From contig FN649727.1 in NCBI GenBank assembly GCA_000310025.1, positions 7,047,966 through 7,111,965 on the forward strand: a DNA stretch of 64,000 nt, read 5' to 3'. The DNA comes from Ectocarpus siliculosus (Eukaryota; Sar; Phaeophyceae; Ectocarpales; Ectocarpaceae). Position 1 is the stretch's first letter. Each line of letters begins with the position of its first letter. The translations under genes and the position numbers were made by a program. Positions 36,609-48,500 of the stretch are shown here, one piece after another. A model generated the notes under the pieces. That model made no database searches. It saw only the letters and a list, made by a program, of their open reading frames with translations, and had not been told where the DNA came from.

Positions 36609-37218
36609 TTAGTTCAGGACCCACGCCCAGCACAAGCTGCTGGCCTTGAGGCTGGCCACCGAAAGAACAATCGCGTCCAGGATAAGGGGAAGCGCCAACG
36701 AGCTGTCGTCGCAGAGAGGGTCCAGCGTCTCCTCCTCGAACACCAGCAACATGTCCTTCTGAATCGAGGCAAAAGACAAAATGAGACAAAAAAACAAGGG
36801 GAAGGGGGGATTTGAGGGGACGGGGCGGACAGACCACGAACGAGGAGGTTTTCGTATCTAACATGGCGTTTCGTTGCGCTGGCTTGCCTGGCGCTCGTGC
36901 CGCGCTGGATTCAATCGCATCATCGGAGTCGACAGCCTGGAAGTTGAGTATACGCTCCCTAGCCCGCAACAGAAACAAAGAACAACACTGCATATACACA
37001 CTGCATATGCTCTCGAGTCCCCTCCCCCGCCCCCCGCGGGCGCTTGGGGGTGGGCGGCTTCGGCCCTTCTAAGACAAGTGTGCCAAACAACACACAAGAG
37101 TACGGATATTCGAAGGTGCTGAGAGGAGACCGGAACGGATTTCTCAATGTTGAGACAGCAAGCAAACACGGATGTTCGAAGGTACTGGAGGAGACCGGAA
37201 CGGCTTTCTAATGCGGGC

Positions 37219-37249
<31 letters not shown>

Positions 37250-37604
37250 CCAAAAACATTCGCGGACAAACGAACTGGAAACACCGATAAGAAGACTAGA
37301 AGGCGAAACGTACCTCGCAGAAGAGCAAGGCAGACGCGTGCAAGCCGAGGCACACCACCACCGCCAAGAGGAGCAGCGTGTGGGCGGGAAGCGCGCACGC
37401 GTGTGGTGCGCTCCGCTCCCGCCCCCTCTGCCGCCGCTGCGTCTGCGCGTCGTCGGCGTTCAACGGCTTGCAGCGGCGATGGCTCTTCCGGCAGCTGTTG
37501 ACCGACAAGAGGATGCCCAGCACCCCCGGGAGGAAGCAGAGGGCCCAGACTTGCTCATCAGCAACGACACGCCACCTGGGACAGCAGCAACAGCCCGACA
37601 TCAT
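36609..37604 (-). CDS. Small three-segment membrane protein, function unknown
   Basis: Three phase-0 exons: 37604-37314 (97 codons from ATG), 36936-36838 (33 codons) and 36758-36609 (49 codons plus TAA); 179 residues. Acceptors are CAG and donors GTACGT and GTGGTC, the second being weak. Three hydrophobic segments are visible: about residues 18-36 (VWALCFLPGVLGILLSV), 72-93 (TLLLLAVVVCLGLHASALLF) and 150-178 (LALPLILDAIVLSVASLKAS). The N-terminus carries a CCCC cluster, a possible palmitoylation site. A basic Arg-rich loop follows segment 1 and an acidic stretch (FEEETLDPLCDD) precedes segment 3. I do not recognise the family; claudin- or tetraspanin-like topology would need a fourth segment. 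Exon phases and the continuous hydrophobic pattern make a real gene likely. Confidence 0.62.
37217..37251 (+). repeat. AAC microsatellite
   Basis: About 11 AAC units in the first intron of the small membrane protein gene. Confidence 0.85.
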
Positions 37605-37686
37605 TGAACGGGGGCGGGAGGCGTGGGGTCGGGTCGCACAACATTCAGTTCAGTTAAATCCACATGTGTTGTTGTTTGTGGCCTAA

Positions 37687-37960
37687 TGGTGTTCGGGCGG
37701 GTGTACCACACGTTTTCAGAAAATATACACGTTTCTTGTCGGAAAAAGAAAACCAACACCTGAGGACACATATGCATACACCCCCACCCCCAAGACAGGA
37801 TTTGTGTGGGGGGGGGTGTACTCATACTGGTGTTCGGGCGGGTGTACCACCACGTTTTCAGAAAATATACACGTTTCTTGTCGGAAAAAGAAAACCAACA
37901 CCTGAGGACACATATGCATACACCCCCACCCCCAAGACAGGATTTGTGTGGGGGGGGGGG
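37687..37960 (+). repeat. Near-identical tandem duplication, 141-bp period
   Basis: Two copies (37687-37817 and 37828-37960) of about 131 bp, separated by a 10-bp spacer. They share GGTGTTCGGGCGGGTGTACC, CACGTTTTCAGAAAATATAC, the run through ACACATATGCATACACCCCC and a terminal G run. The visible differences are a 2-bp CA insertion in copy 2 and the G-run length, so the duplication is recent. Confidence 0.95.
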
Positions 37961-38666
37961 ATGAAAACAACTGCTGAGAAAAAGCTGCCAGGGTTGTGCG
38001 CCCCGCTTCCCCACCGTCGCCTACCTACTGACGTACCAACGTGGTAGAATTCAACGGCGCATCAGTCATGTTACGACAGAGATTTCGCTTATGTATATAT
38101 AGAGCAACCGTGTCATGTGTACGGCAACTGCAGTTGCTGAAACAAGGAAGAGAATCGGGGCATCCATCGGAATGTTGTTTAATCGTGCGTCCCGTTTCGA
38201 GCCAGATCGGAGGGAGTCCTCGCTGAGCACGGCCGTTGCGAAAGGGACGGGTTTAACTAGCAGCAACGCACCAGCCCGGCAAGACAGCTATAGTAGCTAC
38301 AAAGCTCTGCTGCCGTGGCCAACACACACACAAGCCAAAGTGGAAAACAAAGGTTCCTGACTTCGTGAGAGAAGTTTCAGTTTCAGGTTTTAAGTTTCAT
38401 TTCAGGTGCGCTGCTCGCCAAGCACTTATATCAAAGCAAGAAATTGAGTGAAGCACAATCAACTGCAATCCGAGACCCCAATTCAAGGTTAAGGTTGGAG
38501 GGGGACTTTCGACCGATCATCTGAATCAGGAGGGTGAGAAGGGTAGGCTGGCTTCAAGCTTCAAACTTCAAACGATCTTTTGGCAAGAAATATATGTGTA
38601 CCTGGGCATACAGCGTCGAAAGGTGGAGAGAGATTGAAGGGGCAACACACGTATGCTTACGCATAA

Positions 38667-38784
38667 CGGGTTTTGCTCATTTGCTCATCATCATGATGCA
38701 ACCGGTTTTGCTCACAAGACAGCCACGGGTTTTGCTCATTTGCTCATCATCATGATGCAACCGGTTTTGCTCACAAGACAGCCA
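38667..38784 (+). repeat. Perfect tandem duplication, 59-bp unit
   Basis: Two back-to-back identical copies beginning CGGGTTTTGCTCATTTGCTC (38667 and 38726; the second ends at 38784). Each unit itself contains two GGTTTTGCTCA modules. It ends only 14 bp before the stop codon of the adjacent minus-strand gene, so it lies in that gene's 3' UTR. Confidence 0.95.
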
Positions 38785-38797
38785 CGGCAACTACAAC

Positions 38798-39703
38798 TCA
38801 CAGTAACAAGACGTTGAACACGAGGTGCCCCACCCACAGGACCAGGACGCCGTACGACACGATCGCTCCTAGCAGCGTCTTCTCCTGCTGCTGCACGCCA
38901 CTAGCGGGCTGGTTGCCGTTGCCGTTGCCGCTGCTCTTCTTGGAGGAGGTCCCGTTCTCCATGTCCTCCGCCGACCTCTCCATCAACTTCTTCGGGATGG
39001 GCACGACGTTCGCCGCCCCCCCGCCCCCCCCCCCGCTCCCGCCGCCGCCGCCGCCGCTGCCGTCGTCGTCCGCGAGCTGGTCGTGTCGCTCGAGGACGTT
39101 GGCGGTGAGTTTTGGGAACGCGCCCGAGACCCCCGTTCCGTTCGGGCTCGGCGGCGTGGTGTCCGCTAGATCGAAGCCCACCCCGACCTCCGACCCGCAG
39201 CCCCTCTGGCTCACCCCTTCCCCGAGCCCCTTCCACACCTCGTCCAGCTCCTCGTTGTTCAGGGTGCGCGCGAAGCTCTCGCGGTCGTGAGAAGGGAACC
39301 GGCCGCTGCCGCCCGACGTCGACCCCGCCCCTCCCTGTGCTCCTGCTGCTGCTGTTGTTGCCGCTGCCGCCGCCGCCGCCGCCGCCCGAGCCGCCGCCGG
39401 CCCGCAGGTAGGCGGCAGGCCGCCCCCCCAGCAGGCTCGCTGGGGTGTGCTCCCGGCCGTTCCGCCGCCGCGTGGCGAGGCTTTTCCGCCGTCGTTGTTG
39501 TGAGGAGGAGGCAGCTCTTGCTCGTCGTCTCCAACCAGGCTCATGTCTGGCGCAGAGTTGTGTCGTCGCAGCCCAGGAGCAGCGGCGGCTGCGGCGGCGG
39601 CCGGCGGCGGGGACGGCGTTGCGATGTCGAAGTTGCGCGATCCTCCACGCGTGCTCGGGGAAGCAGGAGAAGAAGACGAGGAGAGTTGTTGACGTTGCTG
39701 TTG

Positions 39704-39742
<39 letters not shown>

Positions 39743-40567
39743 CGTCCTGTTGCTGTTCATCGGTGTCGCTGACGGGGTTCCGTGCGCCGTGTACGGGACG
39801 CGGCCTCCCCGTCCTCCGTTGATCTGCTGCGCCGGTCTGGACGTCCTTGCGGGGTTATTGAGCTGCTGGACGCGTCGACCGTTCTGAGGCTGCCTCCCGC
39901 CGCCGCTGCTGCCTGAGTTGCTGTTGCTGGCGGCAGTCCTCCTGCCGGCGGGAGCGCCTCCGCTTCTGGTCGCCCTCGGGTGCTGCTGCCCCCGTGGTAA
40001 CCGCTGCGTGGGACGGTGGTCGGGGTCGTCCACGGAGACAGAGCGGCGGTGGAGTCTGCGCTGAGAATGAGACCTGGAAATTTCTTGCTGGTGAGGAGGC
40101 TTCGGTGGCGAGCGTCCCCTTCCCCTTCTCTGGGTTCCAGCAGAAGCGGCGTCTCCGGCAGCAGCGGCAGCGGCCGCTGCCGCGGCAGCCGCTGCCGCTG
40201 CCGCGGCTCTTGGCGTGCTCGCCCTCGCCGCCCCCCCGGTCCCGGAGACCCGGCTGACCTGCCTGCTGTAGGTTCGGGGCGTCTGCTTGTTGTCAAGCTG
40301 CGGCAAGCTGGAGCCGCTTGGCGTTCGGCACGGCTCCTCCTGGTCAGCTGCTGCTTCTGCTGCTACTTGCACCCAGTCAGCCTTCTCCATGGCCTCGATC
40401 TCTTCGATCGTGGGCGGCACCTCCTTCTCCTTCGCCACCGGGGGGCTCACGCTGCCGGATGGCGGAGAAGCAGCGCGAGGCGAGCTCGCCTGCCAGGCAC
40501 GAGCTCGTTCGCGGACGCTTGACGTTCCCGAGTATGGAGCTGGCGTCGAGCTCGGCGGAGGTGGCAT
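38798..40567 (-). CDS. Intronless low-complexity protein with C-terminal membrane anchor
   Basis: A single frame from ATG at 40567 to TGA at 38798, 589 residues. The frame stays open further upstream, but the ATG followed by PPPPSSTPAPYSG is the first good start after a CT-rich leader. The body is disordered: Ser/Pro/Arg-rich blocks, an Ala tract of about 18, a Gln tract of about 16 interrupted by one Arg, and Gly tracts. A conserved-looking patch (KEKEVPPTIEEIEAMEKADW) lies near residues 45-65, and another acidic helix-like patch (FARTLNNEELDEVWKGLG) near 440. The last 25 residues form one hydrophobic segment (LLGAIVSYGVLVLWVGHLVF and on) preceded by Lys, the pattern of a tail-anchored protein of ER, mitochondrial or peroxisomal outer membranes. 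Function is unknown. Confidence 0.62.
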
Positions 40568-42504
40568 CTTTCCGCCGAATCTATCCCCTCCTACGCTGCT
40601 GTCCCCCTCTCTCTCTCTCTCGCTCGTCGAACAGAAGGGTGTGTGCAAGCTCTCTCGCAAGGTAAGGGGAGGGCGGCAGGAAGAAGAGCGAGCAAGGGTG
40701 TGCGCGCCGCGGGTGATTGTGTGTGTGTGTGCCGACACGATGAGGAGAAAGTAGGAAGAGGACCCTGAAAATGAGAACCGGGACAAAAACATTTGAAAGT
40801 TTCTCAAAAAATCCATGCGGCCCCAGCACCCCCAAAAACGAGTAGCACTCGGGAACGACGACAGACCCCAGAACAAATTTTAAACATAAATCCGTTGCGC
40901 AATAGAGAGAGCGGTGCATGTGAACGGTCGTGAATGGTCTGCACCGCCTGCGACCAGCGCACAGCGCACAGGGTCTCCAATGGCGGAGACTTCGAGGGTT
41001 ACTGCAGCTGCTTACGCTCGGGCGACAATCCGGAACGGCAATTCTGGTGAGCGCCCTATGGGCAAATCTTCGATGTTCTATCTAGAGCAATAAGCCGTGA
41101 TATTTCGTTTTGCCCCGAACGGAGACCCAAAGGTTCAGGAAAATATGTTTTTTTTTTTTAAGAACAGCAGCAAGCGGCAATTACGGGTGGTGCTGTCTCG
41201 CTTTTAGCCTACACACCGCGCGTGCACCCCGCTCCTCCGCCTCGTTGTACCCTTCGACGGCTGAGTGGCTCATGAGCGATGTGTTGTACAAAGTCATGGA
41301 TCGATTAACCGAGGCACTACTGTACTACAGCCTATCATGTTTGGTCGACAGCAGTGTCCGTTCGATATACACATCCCGTTCGACTGCTGTGGGTATTAAA
41401 AAAGAATGTCTCGAATGGGTAGCCTTTCTGTGTGTGTTTTTATTATTCCTTAAACTACAAGCCAGGTGCTGCTGTATGTGTGTGTGCATGTGCGCTGGCT
41501 CAAACTCCAACCGTCATCCATATCTTTCATGTTCATGTCGTCGTACAGCATCCGCGACTTGTGTAACAGATCCTTTCTCCTTTTTTTTCTTGTTTTGGGG
41601 TGGTGGCTGGCACCATCTGTATCGCAGTTTCCGTTCTTGTGCCTACCGACGACTCGGTCTTGCCCTCCTGCTGTACAAAACAGACCTCCGCATCATCATC
41701 AGGGCCGCACGCAAGATGAGAGCTGCTATTACACACAAAGAGTATTTCCTCTGTATGCTAACAGCAAAATTAGTGTCCTCTTCAAGGAGTTAGTTAGTTC
41801 CTCCCCCCGTGTACGAAATATCTTGAAAGGTTTTTATTATTTCATCTTCTGAATTTGCTAAAATAATTCGACTCACACAGCAGTGTTACATTCACGAACC
41901 CGCGTTACCTTCAAGTTGGTACATGTACACGAGATGCAATATGTTGTGGTCTAACCTGCAGCTATAGCTTCCGCTGAGGTTATAGTGTTTCGTAGTGTAT
42001 GGAATTGGTATCGCAGCTTACCTCGAGCAACTATTGTATTTTGCAGTAAGTTGGACGCGAAATGCCACACGATTGATTGTTCATATATATGCATATTTCA
42101 ACCAAACGTGCCCATAGCTGGTTTCTCAGGAGACGGCGGTAATAGCGGTGACCCATTCATAAAAAACTTTAGGAATAATAAAACACAATTACTGCTGCTG
42201 ATCTCGCAAGTAAGTGTTGCGACCGGTCACCAACACAATTAATTGATGGAAATAACTGAACATCAACTAATTTGCACAATCTGCAAATCGTCTTGTATGA
42301 CCCCAGCTGGTGCGTCCACACATCCATGGTGGAATATATCGGAGTGACAGCAAATAACTAACAGAACACAGTTTCACACAACATTCTGCCAACAACGCTA
42401 GACTACATGTACTAAGAAAAGCATTAGTCTAAACGTTGGAACGGAAAAACATGTTGTTGTAAGGATTTTCAACAGCTACAATACTTGGTGTCCACAGGCT
42501 TTTT
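40568..42504. other. Intergenic, no supported gene
   Basis: The left edge holds the CT-rich 5' leader (40604-40622) of the tail-anchored protein gene. The rest is AT-richer. An open plus-strand frame at 41110-41793 lacks motifs and splice support. Confidence 0.5.
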
Positions 42505-45500
42505 CTACCCCATGCTCCTTTGCACGTTTTTAGTCTCCGGCTTGTTGCCGCGCCCTCCTGACAACTGCGCCTTTGCGCCAACCTTTCTACCACCATTCGC
42601 GCGGAAAACGTCAGCGTGTCCTTGGCTCTTGTCAAGAAGGCGGCAGAGTGACTCATACGCAACTCGAAGATCATTGTAACGACGCGTTTGTTCCCGCAGT
42701 TGAGTTTGCATGTCGGGGCGCCCTCGTTCTTCAGCTACCTCCGCGCCGTTTACTGCGTCAAGGATAGGTGCTGCATGATGGCCAGTCGGTTCTAGTCGAC
42801 ACTGCCGCGTCTGCTGCAGCTGTTGCTCCTGCGGCTGACACGAAAAGCGCGAACGAAGAGCTTAGGCCCACCATGCCGTGGATGAGGCTATTACTGCTGC
42901 TTGCTGCAGTGGGGGCTAGGAAACTCCAACACCTTTCTTCAGTTGTGTGTTTCGTCTTCGTCCCGCACGCCTTGTCCCGTCAACCGTGACATTGTCACCC
43001 GTTTTGGGAGTACAGCAGAAATGGTACGGGCGCGACAGGTTGTAGCCCTGCGAACCTTTCTGCCCGCTACCAACCCCACGGTAGGGACGGAGAGAGGTTT
43101 TCTACACCCGCCTTATGCCCACACTTTCCCATCGCTATTCCACGCGCGCGTTCCTCACCTCATCTACCTCCGGCACTCCCTGGTTGTCGCGACCACCTGC
43201 TGCCACCTTCTCTCGAAGCGCTCTCACGATGCAAAATAGCCCGCCTCGCGAAAGCTCCCCAACAGGTCTGTCCATGACGTCTTGCGCGCTCCACCCGCCA
43301 AGGAGCGTTGTTTGCCCACGACCCGCTGCTACCGCAGAGCTCCCGCCCCGAACGTCCACCCCGATCGGCCCCTTGAACCTCTCCCGGTGCTGCCGATCTC
43401 CAAGCGTCGACAGCCCTTCGCGTCCGCTTGATGTCCCTGCTAGTCGACGCCCGGGAGCACTCACAGGTCGAATTCTCTCTACCTCTGGACGAGCGCCCCC
43501 CGATCTGACCGCCTTCGTGTTTACTCTGGTCGCGGAGACAGGATGAACCCCGCCCCCCAACAACTTCCCCGCCCCGCGGGCAAGACCTGGGTCACAAGAT
43601 GGAGAAACCGTGCCCGAAGTTCCCATTCCCCTCTTCGCTACCCCTGCCGATGCCGGCCTCGTCCGAGTGCGCTTCGCTGTCGTTGTGCTTGCTCGCAGGC
43701 GATCGTTGTTGTCGTCACAGTCGTGGTAGGTGCCGCCGCCGCCGCCGCCGTCCTGGACGAACGTAGCCCCCGATCGGGATTTCGATAGTCGGTGGCAGCC
43801 GTCCAGGCCTTGCGTTAAGGTTGGCGCGGCAGCCCCTCTCGCCTCGAGAAGCCTCGAGAGGCAAGGCAGAGACACCGACTGAAGCAACGTGGACGATGGT
43901 TGGATCGGTGGAGGAGAGCCTTTCGCGGCTGGGGCTTCATCGGTGGGGGGAGCGGCCACGGCGCTTGCCACTAAAGCTTGTCCTTCGGTGCCGATCTTGC
44001 CAGCACCACCGGCGAGCGTTGAGATGACTTCGCAGGAGGAGGAAGGAGCCAAGCCGGCCGAGCGGATGGTCTCGTGCAACGACAAGGCGTGATCGTGAAG
44101 GAGGAGGAGCTCTACCGACAACTCCCTCACCTGGTTGCATTGACCGAGACAGTGATGATCGCGGTTGGAGGCTGGATAGCAGGGGGGGGCGGGTGGGGCT
44201 GTTGGCTTCACGAAGACATCCTAGATTTTTGCTGCATTCACTTGCCAATGTTGTGTCCATTGCTCTACGTTTGTGCCATGGCTACCGAGCGTCGATTCGA
44301 CACGTAGTGCGGAGGAAGAGGCGGGGATGAAGTGCGAGCCGCCGCGATATGGCCAACTTTCGGGGCTTCGTAGTTGTGGGTTACGTTCCCTGATTCTGTT
44401 GTTCCCTTAGTTGAGCGGCTTCGGCAGCACTTCATGGTTTTGAAAAGGACGTTTCCATCCCCGTGAAGTCGTGCGCAGCAACCAAAATACAGAAGGCACG
44501 ACTACGTGTTGTCTTGGTTTTTTATGATGTATGACTTGATGTGTTTAACCCTTCTCGTTAAGTGGGGCTATTTGGGTTGCACGAGACCAACATGCGACGA
44601 TGAACACTGCCCAGATTCGTGCGGGTTCGAGGGTAGCTTCCCCATGTTAAGCTTGGTTTGTGCCATACCTGTAGTGTGTTTGTTGTGACTCAACTTTCGA
44701 AGTCAGAACGACAAACTCTGCCTTCTTTCTTGGGGAATTTCGTACCTTGCCCTGTTTTTCTCGGTAACATCGAATCTGTTGTCTAAGAACTGTCCTTCTC
44801 CGAAAGTGGTGGGTTCTTGCCTGGGCCTTCATAAAATTTCTCTGTACCTTGTTTTGGGCTAGCTTGTGACGATATAACAGGCTTCGCTTCGCCTTGCCTT
44901 CCGGAGCTTGGAGGAAGAGGTACTGTTGTGTAGACTTATTCCAAGGTCATGACGACAGCGACAATAGCAAAATAAACCATCGTCGTCGCAGTCGTCATCC
45001 ACTACGTCAAGGTGGCACATAGCGTTGTGCTACACGGCATTCGATTCGCTACCATGTCGAAAAACAAACTTTCTATGCCACGCAAAGAAATTCTCGTTTC
45101 GCAAGGCGTTTCAAGCCAACGCAGGGGTGCGCACAAACCTAAGAGTTGCACCGCTGTTGGTCACAGCGTCGCGCATACCAGCTACTAGACTGTTTATGTC
45201 GGCAATATCGGTGAGACCTCGTACATACATAGCGATGCTTAGGGCAAGGCCGCGAGGTGCGCAATTTGTTGGAGAACAGAATGTAACTATTATTAATACC
45301 TCTCGATCCCGGCGAGCCCTGAGATTGTCCAGCTTCGTCTTGGTCAGAGCTCGCCCTTCGGCTTCCGCTTGTACGAGCTGCTCGCATTGTTGCCTCAGAT
45401 TTTCGGTCTCAACCTACGTTTTGCCAGAGCGAATTCAATGGGTTTTATTCCGCGGCGGCGAGGGGTTGGGGAAGCAAAGAAAGGCGGCGCAACGGGATTA

Positions 45501-48500
45501 TTTCGCCGGGATCACTGTTTTCCTACGTCGGCATCCATTTCTGAGCCTCGCGGGTGCCGTCCATGGTATCTGTGAGCCATTCTATGCCAGTCCTTGAAGT
45601 TGCAGGCTGTCGGCCTTGAACCAGGGACTGACCTCCTTGCTGAACTCGAGCGCTCGCAGGCTCTGCGCGTGCCGGCGCGCCTCTGCCTTTCGTTCTCTGG
45701 AGCACGAGGTCGTCGACACCAAGGGGGGGACGGGAAAGGATAAGTACACACGGGTCGTTCAATGGGAGAAGGTGTTAACTTTGTACGGGAGCAAGCGGAT
45801 TGCGTCTGGTTTCAAGCACTGTTCCATCAAACATAACTCTTGGGAAGGGACGTGCGATTCATACTCGAGGAAATTTCCGTTGAACGCTGTTTTTAAACAA
45901 GTTTCCTTATGCACACAACCTCAAAAACAGTTTCCACATATGTACGCGATACATGCAATATCTCCGTCTCATTCGAGTGGGTTCCAGTTCTAGACGAGAG
46001 CGAGTGCGACTATTTGCGTGGATAGCGTGGTTGCAGCCCTTCTAATGGATGTTGCACCCATCGTTGTGCTTGGTTTGTTTTGTGTCTTCCCGCGGCCTGG
46101 ATAAAACAATGTTTCGTTCAGCAATCGTAACCTCCCACAATCGACTAGGCTATTTACCGAACCTGGCTTCTTTCTGTGTAGTAAAACCGATAAGCGGATG
46201 AACCCACCCTCAACGCGTACGTGGTAGTAGGTTTGTTGTGTCCTCCATCTTGGGGAGGCATACCGCGCGCCTCACCTGGCGTCCTGAGCCCTGACTTCCC
46301 CATCTTCAGTGCAACATTGCCCCGTTGCGTTGAGGAGCATTCGCCGCTGCCGCTTCAGGAGCTGCGGACGGAGGACACAGCAGATCGTGAGAAACAGGAA
46401 AGTAGTCGAATGGAACGAAATGTTCTTCTCCCTCAGACTTTCTAAAGTTCAATGTGGTCACGCTGCGAGACGTAAACTAGCACCGCTGCAAGCATTGCTT
46501 ACCCTCTGCGGACGGGCCCATCAAGTACAGCTGCGAGGCTGCCCCACCCCCACCTGCTACACTTACTCACAGACTGACTCCCTGCCAGCACCGTGTTCAG
46601 CTGGTCTTCCTTGGTCCGAGCTGCCGCCGCCCTGACCTCGGATAGCTGGGCCTGAACAACTGTAAGCTGTTCCGCGAGTTCGGTCTCTCGCCTCTTCGAT
46701 TCCTTTTCACTCTCCACGAAGACCGCCCGCCGCGCCTCGAGCTGGGCTTGGATACTCATCACCTCCTTCTTGCGCTCCTGGAAACCAAGCCGGATAAAGA
46801 AGATTATCACGAAAAGGAGGGCTGTGATGCTGGGGGTCAAGTCTGAGAACGTTTCTTGGGTTGTGTTCAAAGCGGAAGCAACAAGACAGACAAAGACCAA
46901 GGATATTGAAGATTTACGTGGGCGTACACTAGAGCTGAAGGAAAACAACAGAAAAATTAGCTTGGCCCGTTCGAGCCTGCTCTCCGCGCCATAAAAGAGA
47001 CCAACGCATCCAACATGTGAATTTATTTTGCAGTCCACTAACCTTGAGTTTCTTTTTGAGGCCGCGCACTTCCCCTTCCAGTCCCTGCACCATAGTCCGC
47101 ACGCCGGGCGGCACGCCCTTCAGGATTCCACTCGCGTACGCCCCCCTGCCGCCCCCACCCCCCGCCCCCCCAACGCTTGCCATAGAGTTGCTGGCGTCGC
47201 CGCCGCTCCCTTCGCCATCGAGCCCGAAGTTCCCGACGATGCGACCGTCGGGGAGGCGGATGGAGCCGTTGGGAAGCTGCATGGCGTCAGCAAGTCCCAT
47301 CTGCGCGAGCACCGCCAACACGCGGGAGTTTGCCTCTGCACTGACCCCCCCAGGGCCGTCGGCTCCCAAGCCCCCGTTGCCTAGTCGTGACCTGCTCTTG
47401 GTCGGAAATGATTTGACGACAAGCGTGGCCCGCAGGGAAGGGTGTCAGCTTGTGCTGTAAGTGTGACGCCAAGGACAGGGATGGGAGGGAGGGAGGGTGG
47501 GAGAATGGGATCTGTTCAACGGCTCTCATCCAAGAACGCGACATCCAACGCAACTTAGGCTGTTCGGAAGTGCGGGGTCATTTGGTCACCGAGAACACTT
47601 GGAAAGTTAGTGTCCACGGTTGGAAGGCCACACACAATCCAGACCAATCGCTCTTCGTGCCGTCAAGCCTTTATCTTGCCTCAGCGATTGTATCTCATCC
47701 TGAAGTTTCTTCAGCTTGCGTTGATCGCCCCCTGGACCGTCCCCAAGCTTGTTCACCCGGGGATTGTTGTGTACGCTCCGGCACCGGTTGGCGAACTGAA
47801 GCGTGCTCAGGCACTCTTCCGAAAACCTTGCGTGCGCGGAGCAAGCATGCGTAGTGGGCGTACAAAAGAATCTACTCGGAAACTTGTTGACCATGTTCGC
47901 AAGGCTTACGCATTGGTTAGACTCTCCTACTCACCTCACTCACCAATGCTGTGTCGGCATGGAGCATGCGAACGGATAGTCACGTGCATGAAGCCCAATC
48001 AAAATCACTCCCGTTTCTACAATTTCCAGATCCTCTCCAGTGCTGTTATAGGATATACCGTCGGCTCACCGAGCGATAGGATGCACCGTCGCCAGCACCA
48101 CCGTGAAGCTGTTGCCCCCCAGGGAGTTCTGGAGCAGGCGAGTGAGTTTGGAGTCTCGGTAGGGGATGTGGGTCAGTCCCGAGCTGGGGTCCAGGGCCAT
48201 CACTACCTTGCCCAGCGCCGTGAGAGACGAGTTGATGTGGAGGGCCTCTGTCTTCCGCTGGCCTTCCGACGCACTCTTCTTCAGCCGCTCGCTCCCGGCG
48301 AGGTCAACGAGGTTGAGCATGCCTGACCTCGTCAACAGCAGAGATCGCCGGCGACACAAGACACATCGTGCTGGAGAATGAAGCATGCCATACGTTGGAC
48401 TAGAAGATAACGCCGCCGCCGCGGTGAGACGATCGTGTTGGCTCGAGAGCGGGAGGGAGAGGCAGCAAACCAGCAGCCGATGTGCCCTCCTTTCATGTCA

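Larger units (their letters stand above)
37605..38797. other. Intergenic region with two tandem duplications
   Basis: Between the small membrane protein and the tail-anchored protein gene. Apart from the duplications at 37687-37960 and 38667-38784 nothing coding is supported. Confidence 0.5.

Noticed and set aside
37687-38784. CRISPR-like spaced repeats
   Set aside because: Two copies only in each case, long units with tandem arrangement, and a eukaryotic host.
41110-41793. 227-codon plus-strand open frame
   Set aside because: No motif, no partner exons, and codon use unlike the confident GC-rich exons nearby.
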